A DNA stretch of 64,000 bases from Cylindrodendrum hubeiense (GCA_014621425.1 JAANBB010000195.1:1-64000); one strand, 5' to 3'; shown: positions 1 to 12,651, numbered from the stretch's first letter. A program made the numbers and translations. Notes: a model not told the origin generated them from the letters alone.

Positions 1-597
1 CGGAGGGTCGGCGGCAGTGGATGGCCGGTGCGCCGGGGATGGACGAGGCGACTATTGGAGGTGAGCGAGCAGAGAATTCATTCTCGCTACCTAGGTAGGT
101 GGTAGGTAGTTGGGTGGACAAAACGACGTTGTGCTACCGGGCCCGGTTGGCTGGATATTGAATTGGGGAATGTCTCGGTTACACGTGACGTGAACCCCGA
201 CGTCATCGTAACGGCTTTCGGCATTGGCTCCGTCGGAACCAGAGTATCGGTATGTTTGGTTGCGTGATGCGCACTGGGATTCAACGGAAAGATGTTTGTT
301 TCATATGGGTTGATTATTATTATATCGGCCAATTAAGTATTTTAGAAAAGGTATAGCTTGAATCCCAAACGCGACATGATGCTGATCCCCGGCCAGCAAC
401 ACCAATATCGCAGTCCCCCTCGCGGAGCCAAGATCAACTCTAGATCTGCCCAAACTATTACCACTCTCCCAGCCAGTCTCGCTCTTTCACAAACCAAACA
501 TCACCGCTTCTCCAATAACGAAAAGGTCCAATTGCCACGCTTTGTCGCTGCCCGAGACTCCAATGACACAAACTGCCCCAGCGTAAACGCCTCCTTC
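1..597. other. Non-coding left edge
   Basis: I see no supportable gene here. Short open frames exist on both strands but lack coding character. Positions about 90-112 carry a run built on CCTAGGTAGGTGGTAGGTAG, a palindrome-rich motif that recurs in other intergenic parts of the window. The stretch includes the 3' flank of the minus-strand gene that ends at 598. Confidence 0.5.
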
Positions 598-1539
598 TCA
601 CCGCGTGCTCGGGGCATTCTCCTTCTTCCCGAATAACCTCCTCAGCCCCTCAGCCATCGATTTCTTGTTCTTCAGCGGGGTCCTCGTGGGCTGCTTGAGG
701 CCATCAAATTCGGCTGGTACTTTTGGTAAGGGCGGGTGCGAGCTGAGTGGTGATGGCCGCAGCGGGAGGCTGCTGCTGCTTGAGGGCCCTGGACTTGTCC
801 TCGGCCTTTGTTGCTCGACTGGTTGCTCGATTGGCTTCAAGGGCGGCGGTTTGGAGGGCGGTGGTTTCAGTCCTTGAAAAGGGATTCCTTCCGCTGTGTC
901 GTTGTCGTTCACATACTCCTCCTCACTATCGTCGTCATCCTTCTGGTTGTCCTCGCCGTCCTCGTCGTCGCTGCCCGCAGGCACGTCCCTCACGTCATCA
1001 CCACAGACGACAACATACCATCGTATGTCCTCACCCTTCTGCAGTTCGTCCCTCAGCCGGCTAAACCACTCATCCTGCCTTCGCATCCGGTACTTGGCCA
1101 TCTCGTCGACCACATTGGCGCTCAGGTCGATGCGCACCACATAGTCGGCGACGTAGGCATACGGGCGACTCGGCAGCTTGGTGTCGTCCGGGTCAAACTC
1201 CTCCAGCAGCTTCACGGCGGACCAGGAGTGCATGAGCACGGCGTCCTTGGACTCGGCGACGCGAGACGGGGGCACGGTGAAGTCATCGTCGTGATGCTGC
1301 GGCTGCGGCTCCCTCGACGCCCCTGACGCCGTGGACGGCCGGGGTTTCTTGGCCGGGGTTGGCGGTGGTGGTGGCTCCGGCAGGAAGTCGAAGCTGGTGT
1401 GCAGCTGTGAGAGGATGGCCGACGACGTCGCCGGTCCGATGAGCCAATTCGAGGCGGCATCCTCGAGGTCGTTCAGGATGACGAAGATGCGGATGTCGCG
1501 CCGGTGCCATCGGAAGCCGTGGCACAGATACGTCGGCAT
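598..1539 (-). CDS. Conserved fungal protein of unknown function (MPTYLCHGF family)
   Basis: Single-exon gene of 313 residues. The frame stays open further upstream, but I start at the ATG at 1539 because the protein then begins MPTYLCHGFRWHRRDIRIFV, the start I recall for this fungal family; the preceding residues are Arg/Ala-rich and look non-coding. Two conserved blocks are visible: the N-terminal about 55 residues (ending ILSQLHTSFDFLPEP) and a central block with SRPYAYVADYVVRIDLS and EDIRWYVVVCGDDVRD. They are separated by a Pro-rich linker. The C-terminal third is acidic (DDEDGEDNQKDDDDSEEE) and then Pro/Ser-rich, so probably disordered, ending in a short basic tail. There is no signal peptide or membrane segment, suggesting an intracellular protein. 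Some annotations call relatives developmental regulators; I know of no tested role. Confidence 0.8.
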   Translation of the reverse strand: MPTYLCHGFRWHRRDIRIFVILNDLEDAASNWLIGPATSSAILSQLHTSFDFLPEPPPPPTPAKKPRPSTASGASREPQPQHHDDDFTVPPSRVAESKDAVLMHSWSAVKLLEEFDPDDTKLPSRPYAYVADYVVRIDLSANVVDEMAKYRMRRQDEWFSRLRDELQKGEDIRWYVVVCGDDVRDVPAGSDDEDGEDNQKDDDDSEEEYVNDNDTAEGIPFQGLKPPPSKPPPLKPIEQPVEQQRPRTSPGPSSSSSLPLRPSPLSSHPPLPKVPAEFDGLKQPTRTPLKNKKSMAEGLRRLFGKKENAPSTR

Positions 1540-2402
1540 TGTCGAAGCCAAGAAACGATGGTGGCGCGGTGCGATAGCGATAGCGCCTTCAATTGCCGGA
1601 CGGCATCCAACAGTCAGCCGCGATCTCTGCGTCGCGGTGCCTCGTCGCACTCTTCCGGTCTCCTGGTTTCTTCACGAAAACCCCCCCTGCCGGACGTCGC
1701 AGCCTCGTCGGGCGGAGCCGCGCTGACGAGTTGGCCCAGATAATATTACGCGCTCCGTCTCGGGGCTTCGGATCCCAGGGAAAGGCAACCACCTAGAAAT
1801 CGCAGGTTAAATGTTTTGGATCGATCCTTCGGTCCTGAGTGGCGCGCCCCGTTGGGACGGCAGAGAAGCCACCGTCCGTTGAAGCGCAGAAATAAGTCAC
1901 GCCTTGGGACGAAAACCACGTTTTTGGCGGGCCACAGCAGGCTGCCTGTTATGAGCTGCGAACCGGGCCTCCCTGTCATGTGAATCAATGCGCATTTGGA
2001 AATGCACAATCCCTGTGGGATAGTGGGATTTTGGGATTGCAAGGTGACATACGCCGCATGCACGGGACTCCGTCATTTCTACCCCGTACAGTGACTGCGA
2101 GATACACCATTGTTACATTCAAGTACACATGATGCAGCCAATCGTGATAAGAAAAACCAAAGCGTATTTCTATTGTATCCGTACCGGTAGAACAGGTGGG
2201 GTTTTCCAATCGTATTTAGCCCCCAGTCCAAAGCCAAGCCATTCAATTCCATGGTATCCGCAAACTACTGTCGTTGACATCATCCAACACCATCGTCTGT
2301 ATTTTGCATGCGTCTATACAGAAGCATGCAAATCATCGCAATCAATCGATCCCTCCTTCTAAATATTCATCAATGCGCCTCCTGGATCGTAAAAAGCGGT
2401 CC
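1540..2402. other. Intergenic region
   Basis: Upstream region of the conserved gene starting at 1539 and 3' flank of the homeobox gene ending at 2403. The half next to the homeobox gene is AT-richer. No RNA gene, repeat or convincing ORF is visible. Confidence 0.6.
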
Positions 2403-5400
2403 CTAGCTTTTGAAGCCATTCAAGTTCAGGCTGACACCACCCATATCATCTACTCCCTCCATCCCCATCAGTGACACCCCACCGAAGTCTTGGGGGTCGA
2501 ATTCGAAATTCATATCTTGTAGAATGTTGTTGATATCGTCGTCCGAGATGTTGACGTCCATATTGCTGGGCATGGCAGGTGCGGCATCAATGGCCTTCTT
2601 CGCCTGGCTGCCCTGCGGTAGCTTCTCTGACATCATCTCCTTGAACTTGTTCAGCAACGCTGAGTCTTCAGCTGCCGTGGCATCCGCATTAAGGATCTGG
2701 CGGCCCCGGGCCTGCATCATTTCATCTGACGGCATGCGCCCTGTGTTGGTGACGTGGTCCTCCACGAAATCCATGAGACCGCGTTCCAATTCGCGAGAGC
2801 AGAACACAGACGCCGGGCGCACACATAGAGACGTCAAGGTCTCAAGATAGCCGTTTGCCCCTGATTGGCCTGCCGAGAAAGACTTGGCTCCATTTCTCAT
2901 CGGCACTTGGATGTTATCATGGAAAGGCTCCAGGCCTAATTTCGGGTATGCGTAGGGCGGCGCGAATCCAGTACCGCCTTGCTCAAGCGCCCAGGCATTT
3001 CCTTCGGGGAGGCCAGGGCCGTCCTCTTTCAGGAGCCCGACCTGGCGTTTAAACCTCATGAGCCACTCCATGTTGTCCGCGGCGGTTTGATTCCACGGAT
3101 CGTCACTGCATCCATGTTAGTATATCGTCTTATTTTTGATTGATACCCTAGCCGCAGTTACTTACTCGTCATAGAGGATCCACCGAGCCTGGTGCTGAAG
3201 CTCGGCATCGGTTGGCACGTGCTGGTTGGGGTTATTTGGTGACATCGTCGATGACACCCACCTGGTCAACTCCTTGGCCAACCGCAGGTAGCAGTTGGCA
3301 TCATTCAAGAAGAAGGGACCAGGCCGGAGTGAGCTTGGTGAGCCATAAGGCTCCCGAGCATCTCTCATCGGACATTCTGGTGACTTCGTAGTTACGGCCG
3401 TGAGCGGGGTCTCGGTCAACGTGGGCTGGGTGCTTGGCTGTTGGGAGATCGCTGGTGAGCTATCAGATGCCGTGTTTGCTCCCGCAATAGGGTGTCGACC
3501 CCTGAAATTTTTCAACCAGGTGACGCTGTCAGCTGCAGTCTGGTTCCAGCCGTCATCGAACTCGTAGATAATGATACGCGCTTCTCTCTGCAGATCATCA
3601 TCCGTAGGTTCTAATCCCAAGGATCGTTGGGAATTGAGATAATCTCCCAGCTCCCTCTCAAGGCGAGAGTAGCTGTGCACGGTTGAATCAATCAGCGTGG
3701 GATCAGTCGAACGGTAAACTTGATCCTTGATATCTTCGTTTCGTGGGAGATGGGCCCGGCGCCGGAAGGGGGCCAGCCAGTTGGTAGAGGATGTAACCAG
3801 ACGCAGCAGCCAGTTAGCGATGGCGTCTGAGGGGTGCGTCGAGATTTCCTCGACGCGGCCAACAATGCAGCAAGCCTCTTCTTGGAGCTCGTCGTCCATC
3901 GCCGTCAGGCCCAACATCTTCTTGGCCCTGACAAACTCCTGGAGTTGCACCTCCATAGGACACTCCTCGAACAAATTGTCCTTTCCGTTAATCTTGAGGG
4001 ATGCAAGCCTGTTTTCTGCTGCACCACGAAGGGGTCCAAATCGCGCCTTTTGAGCCAACGTGTCGGAGCTCATGATGGCGTCACGAAGCCAGGAAGGGAG
4101 TGTTGCAACACCTTGTAGTGACAACAATTCGCTCGCAAAAATGATACGACATCCTTCCACCATCAGTTCTTCGTCAGTCGGTAGTCGTCCATGTTGTTCC
4201 TCGTGGTTCGCCATGAAGTAGGCCAACTCCAACTTAATTAGCTCGTAGGCATTTCGAGGGGATTCCGGCGGAGAAACGTTTGCTACAAATGGCAATGGAG
4301 AGTTCCGTTCATAATGAATGAGATCTATTTCAAAAGTTAGACGCTTTAAGCTGATCTACAGGATACTGCAGAGGTCTCATACAAGGCGGGATAGAGTTTT
4401 CGACCATGTCGAGCACAGGGACTTCAAAACCCCAGTCACCCTTCCAGTCAGCCATGGAATAACCAGTCTTGAAATGCTCCGCCAGGTGATCGACTCGAAT
4501 GGTCCATGTGTCCATCACGATACCACAGAAACCACACCGGGACCGGATTTCGGGAGTCGCGATTTTCCAGGATTTCATGGACCAGTCCGAAAATTTGATG
4601 TTGTGGACCAAGCGCAGATGCTGGTTGAGGTGGTCTTTTCGATAAAATGTCCTCTCTTCGCCTGATCGCTCTTGGCAGGCTGAGTGGTTGTGGGTCTCGA
4701 TATGGGCGTCGTCTGGGTTAGCCAAGCCGCAGAAAACGCAAGACAACTGGCCGTTCTCTGGGTTGACGGCCCGAGGTCCATGGGGAGAGCAGACCCATCT
4801 CTCAAGAGACAGATGCAGCGACTTTTCGTGACGCTGCCAGTCATGCTTCGTTCTGAAGGTTTCGGTACAGAATGTACACTGGAAAGTCTTGAGAGGAGCT
4901 TTCAGGTTTGTAGATGGCTCATTGCCCGGCTTCGCGGATGTCCTTCTTCGACGGCGGCGACGACCTCGGGTGTTGAATGGGGCCGAACCAAAGGAGCCCC
5001 AAGAGTTGCGCGACCCATGCGAGTAGGCCGAGCCAAACGATCCATTGCTGGAGTGGGATGTGCCCAAACTGCTGGCTGAAGACTGGTTGCAGAGAGATTT
5101 ATTTGAACCATCGTCAGTGTAGTGAAGGCTGAAAGGGCTGTTCAGTCCTGATGATAGGCCTGACGAGGAGGCAGTGACGGCCCTGGCGATAGCAGTGACC
5201 GAGGCCGGTTCGTTCTCTGGGGGCGAATGCTCCCAACGCTGAAGGGGGTTCATGGCCTCGAGAGCAGGAGTGCCTCGTCGCTGAGGAATATCCATAGGAC
5301 CTGACCAAGTTTTGAAGTGAGGGGATGTCGAGCGAGGTGCCTGCGCCTGGACTTTACCACGGCGACGAGCATTGGCCAGCCAATTGGTGATCTGGGTCTT

Positions 5401-6105
5401 GTTAAGGCCAGTTTGTCGCTGAAGCATTTCTTTCTCTTCGTCACTGGGGTAAGGATGTCGGTTGTGAGTGGAGAGCCAGTTCTTCAGGATGCGAACAGAC
5501 TCTCTAGAGAATCGAGCACCGATTTTGGGAGGGGCCGCTGCCTTGGTGCCGCCTTCGGCCAAGGTGACCAGGTCGGTTGCAGAAGTGTTCCGGGATGACT
5601 TGAGAGAGTCGTCATGGCCATCGTCGAGGGCGGTGGTGCTGGGCTGGATATCAGATATCGACCACTGGTTGAGGGGAAAGGCCGTCTGGTCGAGGTTGAA
5701 GAGTCCATCGCCAGTACCAAAGCTGCAATCGATACTCAAAGCAACACAGCTAGTGCAGTATCCCTTGAACTGACCCTCTCGGATGGTCTTGCACGAGAAG
5801 CCACCAAGGGAGCAGTTGGTACACGGCGATGAGGGAAAGTCCCAAGCGAGAGCGGGTGTCAAGTCCATGTCGACGGGAACAGTGGAGACATCTGGCATGG
5901 CAAAGTTGTTCTCGGAGAAGTGTTGCAGGGCGCAAAAACTGAAGTCATCCTCGTTGACATTTGCGAGGACGAGATCGATGTTGTCGTTGTCGGTAGAATG
6001 GGCGAGGGTGGAGTCGGGTTGAAAGGCGTTACCCATGGGGCTTCCCAGGGCCTCAGCGGCATTGTCCCAATTGACGTACTCGTCCATCTCGTGAATGGTG
6101 GTCAT
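2403..6105 (-). CDS. Homeobox and C2H2 zinc-finger transcription factor
   Basis: Probable nuclear DNA-binding regulator of 1194 residues in three exons: 6105-4383, 4324-3166 and 3105-2403. The introns are 58 nt (GTATGA...TAG, CTAAC branch site) and 60 nt (GTAAGT...CAG, ACTAAC branch site), and the exons total 3585 nt, a whole number of codons. A Cys-rich segment (about 95-128) precedes a homeodomain (about 197-254) with the recognition-helix core WLANARRR typical of atypical TALE/KN-type homeodomains. A basic arginine run lies near 381-388. Three C2H2-like fingers follow, near 408-431, 454-478 and 523-544. The C-terminal half holds five diverged copies of a helical module with the cores PTD.ELQ.EAR.I and W..TAAD...WL..F. 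Joining the exons restores residues (IPPYLIHYERN, then [17 protein letters not shown]) that I recall from fungal relatives. Target genes cannot be inferred. Confidence 0.9.
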
Positions 6106-8100
6106 GTTTGCAGGTCAAAGGGCGCAATGCAGTCGAGCTGTAGTCAAACGAAAGGCGCGGGTCGCATCGACGAGGGGTGTGAAAAGGCGTCACAATGACA
6201 AGCACCCGCCTTTGCGCAGTGCCGCCAATGTCAAGCGACGAGGGTCTAGTCGAACTTGTCCCACCTGGTCTGAGATGTAAGCAAGTCCTTGACGCCTTTC
6301 GAGCCAGGAGTAGTTGACATGAAGATGAAGTTAGAGGAGGAGAAGGCGAGTCAGCAAAGCGTGGAGACGCGCTCGGTTTTGTTCAATCGATGGTGTTCTA
6401 AGATGCGGCGTCGGATGGAGTCATGAGTGAGAGCCAACCCACCAGCCGAGCCAGTTGCGCCAGTTCCAGCCAGTTCCAGCGAGTCCAGCCACACCAAGGA
6501 CGGCCAAAGGAGCCACCCAGGCCAAGGGGAAAACGACGGCCCACTCAGAAGAGGCAGGAGTGGCCGGGGTCCCGTGCGTGCCAGAATGTCAAGAGTGCGC
6601 CCTTCGATTGACAGGCAGCACGCTCTGGGGCCGCGAAAGGGTGGGCCGACGCACCAATTACGTCGGCCGACAGTGTCAGCCTGGGCGATGCACTGTGCTG
6701 TTAGTGCCTTGGGGGTATGTCCGTGCGCCACAGGCCCACCTTGAAATCCCCCGTCAGCAGCGTTTCTGGGCGTGTCGGTGAGATGGTCAGCTCCGCAGTA
6801 CAGTGCCCCTCGTACCGTGTCAGGCCGGGTGGGGTGCATCCGGGGCTCCGCTCCTCGTTGTTCGTAAGGCGTGGCCGCGCAGGCGACACCGATTTTAGAG
6901 GCTTTATTAGCCCGCCTGCAAATGCAAGCCTGCAAGCCCACCACCAAAAGGACACCATCCCCAAGCCTGCCCGAGACCGGCCCACCATCACCACCCTGGC
7001 CTTTTACGAGCTGGAACCGTTCCATCTGGCTTCGCTAGGTTGTTGATCGCCGCTTCGGCGGGGGTTCAGCCATGGCTTGCCTCGACCGGGGGAATAGACC
7101 GGTCCGTGGCCGGAACTGCCCGCGACAGCCCGGTCCCCCGTTTCCTCCGACCGCCCGCCCGCCGAGCATCACCACAGCCACAGCCTACGACATAGTATGC
7201 CGGCCACGAGCGCCATGCAATTTGTGGTACCCCACCTCGGCCAACCTCGAATCCTTCTGCTCTCTGCGCTGAAGGCGCTGGAACATTCCAGATATCTTCT
7301 CTGGCGAAGGGGGGAACATGCGGTGTCATTCAGTCAGGGATTACCACAGATGGGCTGACGCTGTGGTTGAATTTTCTTGCTCGTGTGCCCGTCTGCCTGC
7401 TTTAGCTGCTGATCTCTGGCACATGGCGATGCACCATGTCCGTGGTACCGTGCAGGACGGTAGGTTGCATTCTCGCATATTGGTAATCAAGCAAGTGTGG
7501 TAGATATGTAGGTGTTGCGATTGATGTTGACGGTGAAAAAGTCTGGGGTGTCGCCTGTGCTGTGGCGTCATGCGAACTCGTCGCCCGCGGCAGCCCCACT
7601 AATAAGTCTACTCCGATGCACATGGCTTGGAACATGCCGAGTCACAGAGTGTACGAACATTCATTAGGCCGATCTTATCTATGTCGCTCCATTAGGGAAG
7701 CTTGGTGGGGAGGGGGTCAAGTATTTCCGGTCGTTACCCGTTGAGTCGAGTCCTTGCTTGCCGCCTTTCGATGGCCAAAAACTGTTGAAGGATGTTGAGT
7801 TACAACAGCCTCGAGCTTCACGCCCCGAGAGCCTAGTTTGCCGGCGCATTGCCGCTTCTTTACTTGGTTCTTGCTTTTTTTTTTCGTGCTACGGAGCCAT
7901 TTACCCCACAGGTTCCGACGCCAAAGATGCCGTACTCCACCAAGTGCCCAGATTGTCATTCGTAGAGTCATACAAGACGAGTCACCTTGGAAGTTCTTCG
8001 GGAACACAATGGAGTAGAACTCAAGGTGTCACTGGCACATCTCCAGGGTTCACTTCCTTGCACCCGCTTCACACTTCTTCCATTGTCTAGGGGCCGGGTT
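6106..8100. other. 5' region of the homeobox gene; no gene seen
   Basis: Two kilobases upstream of the homeobox start. Long open frames (for example 6351-7025 minus) overlap equally open frames on the other strand, have no recognisable domain and arise from GC-rich sequence. The distance suggests a long promoter or leader. A short imperfect repeat of CCAGTTCCAG lies near 6455-6485. Confidence 0.5.
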
Positions 8101-8169
8101 TGAGGCCGATCAAATTTGGCGGTTTCTCATCTTCTTAGTGCCAGATGACTAATTAGATGAGCGAAAGTC

Positions 8170-8508
8170 CTAGCACACTTTGTCTTTCATCGTAGATAGG
8201 CGACTGATCCAATCTAAACAGGGGTTGAACTCAAACCCCAGATTCGCGGGTGCCCTCAACCTTACGTCTTTCTTGGGTGGCAAAGTCCACTTAGAAAGCG
8301 TCTCGGAGCGAAGTGAAGCACGCACCCAGCGATCCTCAAAGTCAATATCACAGATCTCACAGATCTCAATCGCATCGGGGAATGTGTTTTCTACGGACTT
8401 GAAGGTCTTTACTGGAGTCAAGGTCAGTGATGGCATCCATGCTGGGCAGGCGCTGCCAATCCTCTCACTATCAGTGGAGTTCCCACGGTTGCCTCTTACG
8501 TCGATCAA
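8170..8508 (-). pseudogene. Possible decayed gene fragment
   Basis: A 112-codon open frame whose translation looks protein-like (for example DIDFEDRWVRASLRSETLSKW and NPCLDWISRLSTMKDKVC), in an otherwise gene-free block. I do not recognise the family. Immediately upstream, another frame is open across about 8511-8680 and also looks plausible, but the two are separated by a stop and a frame change. This could be the broken end of a gene, a two-exon gene I cannot join, or chance; the plus strand is also open over 8180-8608. It sits at the edge of the AT-richer zone. Confidence 0.25.
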
Positions 8509-8599
8509 ACCAGTTCAACGTTATTCAACTTGGAGATCAGAAGAACTGAGTCAATTATTCCTTCGGGAGACGTTAAATGGAAACATGTTTCATTGGGCT

Positions 8600-11500
8600 T
8601 CTTCATGAGGCCTAGTGGGAGATGGATAGCAGCCAGGATGAGTTGGGCAGCCAAGCTCTTGCAACGGCGATACGTCTACGGGGTGCCGCAAAACTCAATA
8701 TTCATGAGTCCATCGCAATAGGACATATTTATAATTCGTATGCCTTATCTAGTAACTGATGCGTGCGGATGTTAGCACTTCAAATTTGACCTAGCATTGA
8801 CCACACATGATCAAGAGATATACAACTCCCCCGCGAGCGCAATCGCAGTGGCTTAGCACGAAGCCCAATCCACCCTTGTATCTCTCTATCCATAGATAGA
8901 CTGGACTGGTGTGTTGTCGTTCTTGCCATCGCCTAACATTCCCTCAACCAGATACTGACATGCTTAAGAATACTTGACAATTATGAAGTTTTAATGATTC
9001 GATTGTGTGGCTTTCTTAAAGTTCAGATGGTAATCTTCAGGCTCTGCATGAGGTTCATCCTCTCTCAAACACCGCGACCATCCATTATTCTCTAAATACA
9101 TCTAGTAAAGAGTAAGTGTTAGCGCAGTTTGATATGATACTCACTATCACCACACCGATCGTGGTTCTACCCACATTCTGAAGTCGCATATGAGGACAGT
9201 CTTTGATCGATCCGTATCCTCTACCTACATTAGTCCCTCAATCTGTAGGTTATGATTCTTGGCGGTTATGTGCAAGTCACTTTCCAGCATTTTCACCCGC
9301 CAGCTGTTTCAATCTGGTTTACTCTAGTTGAAGATGATTGGGGCAAATCGTTTACCAGCTGCTTGTCCCACTCGTCTGGCTTTCTTCAGTCTGAGGTCTC
9401 GCAGACATGACGCCAAGGGTATACATATGCTTGAAATATGTCAGCTGGTAACGTAGCTTAGATACAGACACTTGGTGTTTCCGGCAACGACCAAATCGAC
9501 GGGCCACTCAGCATTCTCCTCGGTTTTATTGGCGATCTTCAAGTCAAGGCAGTAGCAACGTTTTTAACTTGCTTTTTATCGATACCTCTTTGTACTAGTA
9601 CGGCTTAGTCCTAGAAAATGAGCAATGCTCTTGATTACTCCATGGCTATCAATGACAGGCTTGTCTCAGCGTAGGTCCGAAGAAAGAAATCTTTAGGTAT
9701 TAATGACTTCGTATTATATGTCGGGTTTTCGGCTGTACCGGCTACTCTGGAGAAAGTCTAGCTATGGGGAAATGCTAGAGCATCGAAACCTGGAGCCTCG
9801 GAGGGAATTCCTTGCGTTGAGAACTGATAATCACAACCTTAAACGGATAGTATTTCAAGAGGTAAGACTGAGGTTTAAGCGTAGAGTCGAATTGTCATAT
9901 TCCTACAGCGGCCAGTGTCTTGCAGTCAAGGGAATCATCCCAGTCATTTAATATATAAATTTGTACGCATAATATGATCCGGAGTCTGTTGTCTCCTCGA
10001 TTACTGTACTAAGTATTGTCAGTGAAAGATGTAACAATGCGCAGTCATGTGCTCTCGCCACTGTCACTCACCCACCTCAGTACGGGGGAACCAAAGCGCT
10101 CCGATACGATTGTATCCGGTACTTCAAGTTTCTTGAAAATTTTCCCTCCCCCTTGTGAAATCTTTCTCTTTCTCCCGCGAACCGATTTCCTTCTCGGACT
10201 TTGCCAGTCACTCAGGGCTGGTCGACATCGCTGACTCCCCTTTCTGATCTCGCTCACTCCTCCGTTTTGGTCTCCAATTCTCCAGACCACCGTCTATCAG
10301 CCCGCGATATGTCAGCACCTCAGCCTTGACAGCAAGTTCAGATGCCTTCATTATAAATGCAATAGCTCTTTTAAAGACAGTACCACCAGATATGGTGAGA
10401 GTTACTAGAGATACCAGCGCTTCCACCTAGCCGATGCACTCGTCCACTAGGCGAGGCCCGCAGATACTTCAAAATACCCGATTCATATACCGTTATCTAC
10501 ACCCAGATGGGAAGCACTATAGAATTTTCCTTTATATCTCCTCGGGTTAGGATTCCCCACGCCCACGACAATTTTCTTTCTTCAAGGAGGCCTATCTTGG
10601 AACATGGAAGTTGAATGTGTTTAGGTGACTGGCACACACTCTCACTCAACTCAAACTTGCTTGCCATACTTTTCTAGAATGTGGTCTAACTGCTCTCACA
10701 GCCACTTTCGTCACTATGCAAGGAGGAGAAGACCACACTGCATATCAAATTCCGTCCCTCACTCCTTCTTTAGTCCGTTATATTTGCGTACTAATGCTCT
10801 CACTCCAGACCAGGTGACGCGTCAGTCAAATATACGTAGCCATCCAGACTGTGGCCAGGAGAACTGAGTCTTGTCAGTAGTAGCCACTGGTTGGTCCATT
10901 GGCCATGTTCCATCCGAACCAGCTGAGGATATCAGCACCCAAATATAGATGACACATGAACACTAGGATAGAAAACGGCTTACAGCGACTGTACCCTCAG
11001 CAAAACATGTCAACTTCTCCGTTACCCATTACATAGTAATAACATTTGATGCCCAACTGCAAGATATGACAATATGGTAGAGAGCTCTGACCAAAGAACA
11101 ATAACGGTGTAGGCCACTTATAGATACTTACGGCTGGACAAATAAATCGATTGCACGCGTCCCAATAAAACACCAAAGCAACACTTTCAACATCTCAGGA
11201 TAATTGCCAGGTACTCCCAAGCTCATTTCAGGCAAAGAAATCAGGTCGGCGTTTGTCCGAATTATCGTTGCAATCACCTACCCTTTGTCATCCAATCGCG
11301 GCGTCAACACGAGAGTCCAGGAAAGAACTTGGCCATACTACAGGTTTTTCTTCAACGGCATTTCGCTCTAAAGCATACCATCGGGTTTGTGTCGTGTTAC
11401 CTGTCTACTCCAGTGTTTATACTCTCCCGTATGATAGAGCTCTCAGTGACTGTGTATGCTGCCAGTCACATATGAATTCGGTTGTTCCACTTCCACGGCT

Positions 11501-12080
11501 TAGCTACGTTGCTGTTCTCTCTTTGATCTCAAAGTTATGTTTGAGGTGTCAAGAGTTGATTTTGAATGATAATTTTACTCCCAATCGCAGCTCATCTCGC
11601 TTAATGGCAAAGTGTCAAAGCCAGCGGTACGCGGCTCAGTTTTAGTACACAACTCGATGGCAGTAGAACATTAATGTTGTTGATTTTCAGGTAACAGGTG
11701 TGATTCATGTCACTCTAGATTACTTATTTTATTGACAATATCTTCTGTCATATTCCTCGCGTTCAAGTAGACTGCTATTGAGTCTCTTATGCCTGAGAGA
11801 TTGTGTTAAGTATTCAAGTACTTATCTTCCAGTCCTCTTTCGATGACCCGCGGCATTATGGTTCCAGTCTATGATAACAGTCCAAATACCCAAATGAGGA
11901 GCTTACTTCATTCTGAAGCACGTGGTACACTTCTAGAGTCTTGTCGGCATTCTGCTCACACGTGTTTTGAAGGCGTAGACTCAAGGCCATCATAAAGGCA
12001 CGTGTCCAGAAACTGGTCTCTCATGGACCTTAACCTGGTACAGGGAAAAGGGACAAGTCTCGTTCTCTCACTTCCAGGGT
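8600..12080. other. AT-richer gene-poor block, probably decayed sequence
   Basis: About 3.5 kb with visibly lower GC than the flanking genes and no open frame longer than 130 codons. TA-rich patches and frequent stops in all frames suggest old transposon or gene sequence that has decayed, possibly with mild repeat-induced point mutation. I see no intact terminal repeats, transposase or reverse transcriptase. The only fragment that hints at an element is the pair of minus-strand frames at about 10045-10426. Confidence 0.45.
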
Positions 12081-12408
12081 GGGTTGCCGCGTCAACTATA
12101 TGTAGGCATATGCCCCCCTTGGAAAGATGAACCATTCAGGTTCAACCTGCATGACGCCCATCCTCGTAAAGAACAGGGAAACTTGGCTCACCACACCCAC
12201 ACACCACACAATCTCTCCAATCACCGCTTCCCACCAACCACACTCTGCTCTGCAAAACCCCAGATCCGTTTCTCCAGCTCGCAGGCCGCATCCTTCCCCA
12301 AACCCCACTCCCCATCTGATTGCGACCGGATTCTGGATCGGAGATCGATCAGCCTGCGAGCATCTCGGCCCACTTGGAAACCCGGCCAAGTGGTCACTGG
12401 AAGGCTGG

Positions 12409-12438
12409 GGCGAGTTGGGGCGAGTTAGGGCGAGTTAG
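12409..12438. repeat. Tandem repeat, 10 bp x 3
   Basis: Three head-to-tail copies of GGCGAGTTRG; copies two and three are identical and copy one differs at one base. Confidence 0.85.
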
Positions 12439-12651
12439 CACTGACGTCCAGTCCTCGAACTAAGGGCTGGGTCGGCATCTGCCTGGCGCTTGAGATATTC
12501 ACTAGGCTTTTCTCACAGTGAGAGATGCTAGATACTGCCTAGTCACACTTTAGCCGAGTTCCCCGACGATCTGGATTGGTGAATTTGCCATGGATTGTTG
12601 CGCCAACGTCGGCTAGAATGGTGGCTGCATTCAGCTATCTCGCATTCGGAA

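Noticed and set aside
6351..7025. 224-codon minus-strand open frame upstream of the homeobox gene
   Set aside because: No domain, and overlapping plus-strand frames are open too; typical of GC-rich promoter DNA.
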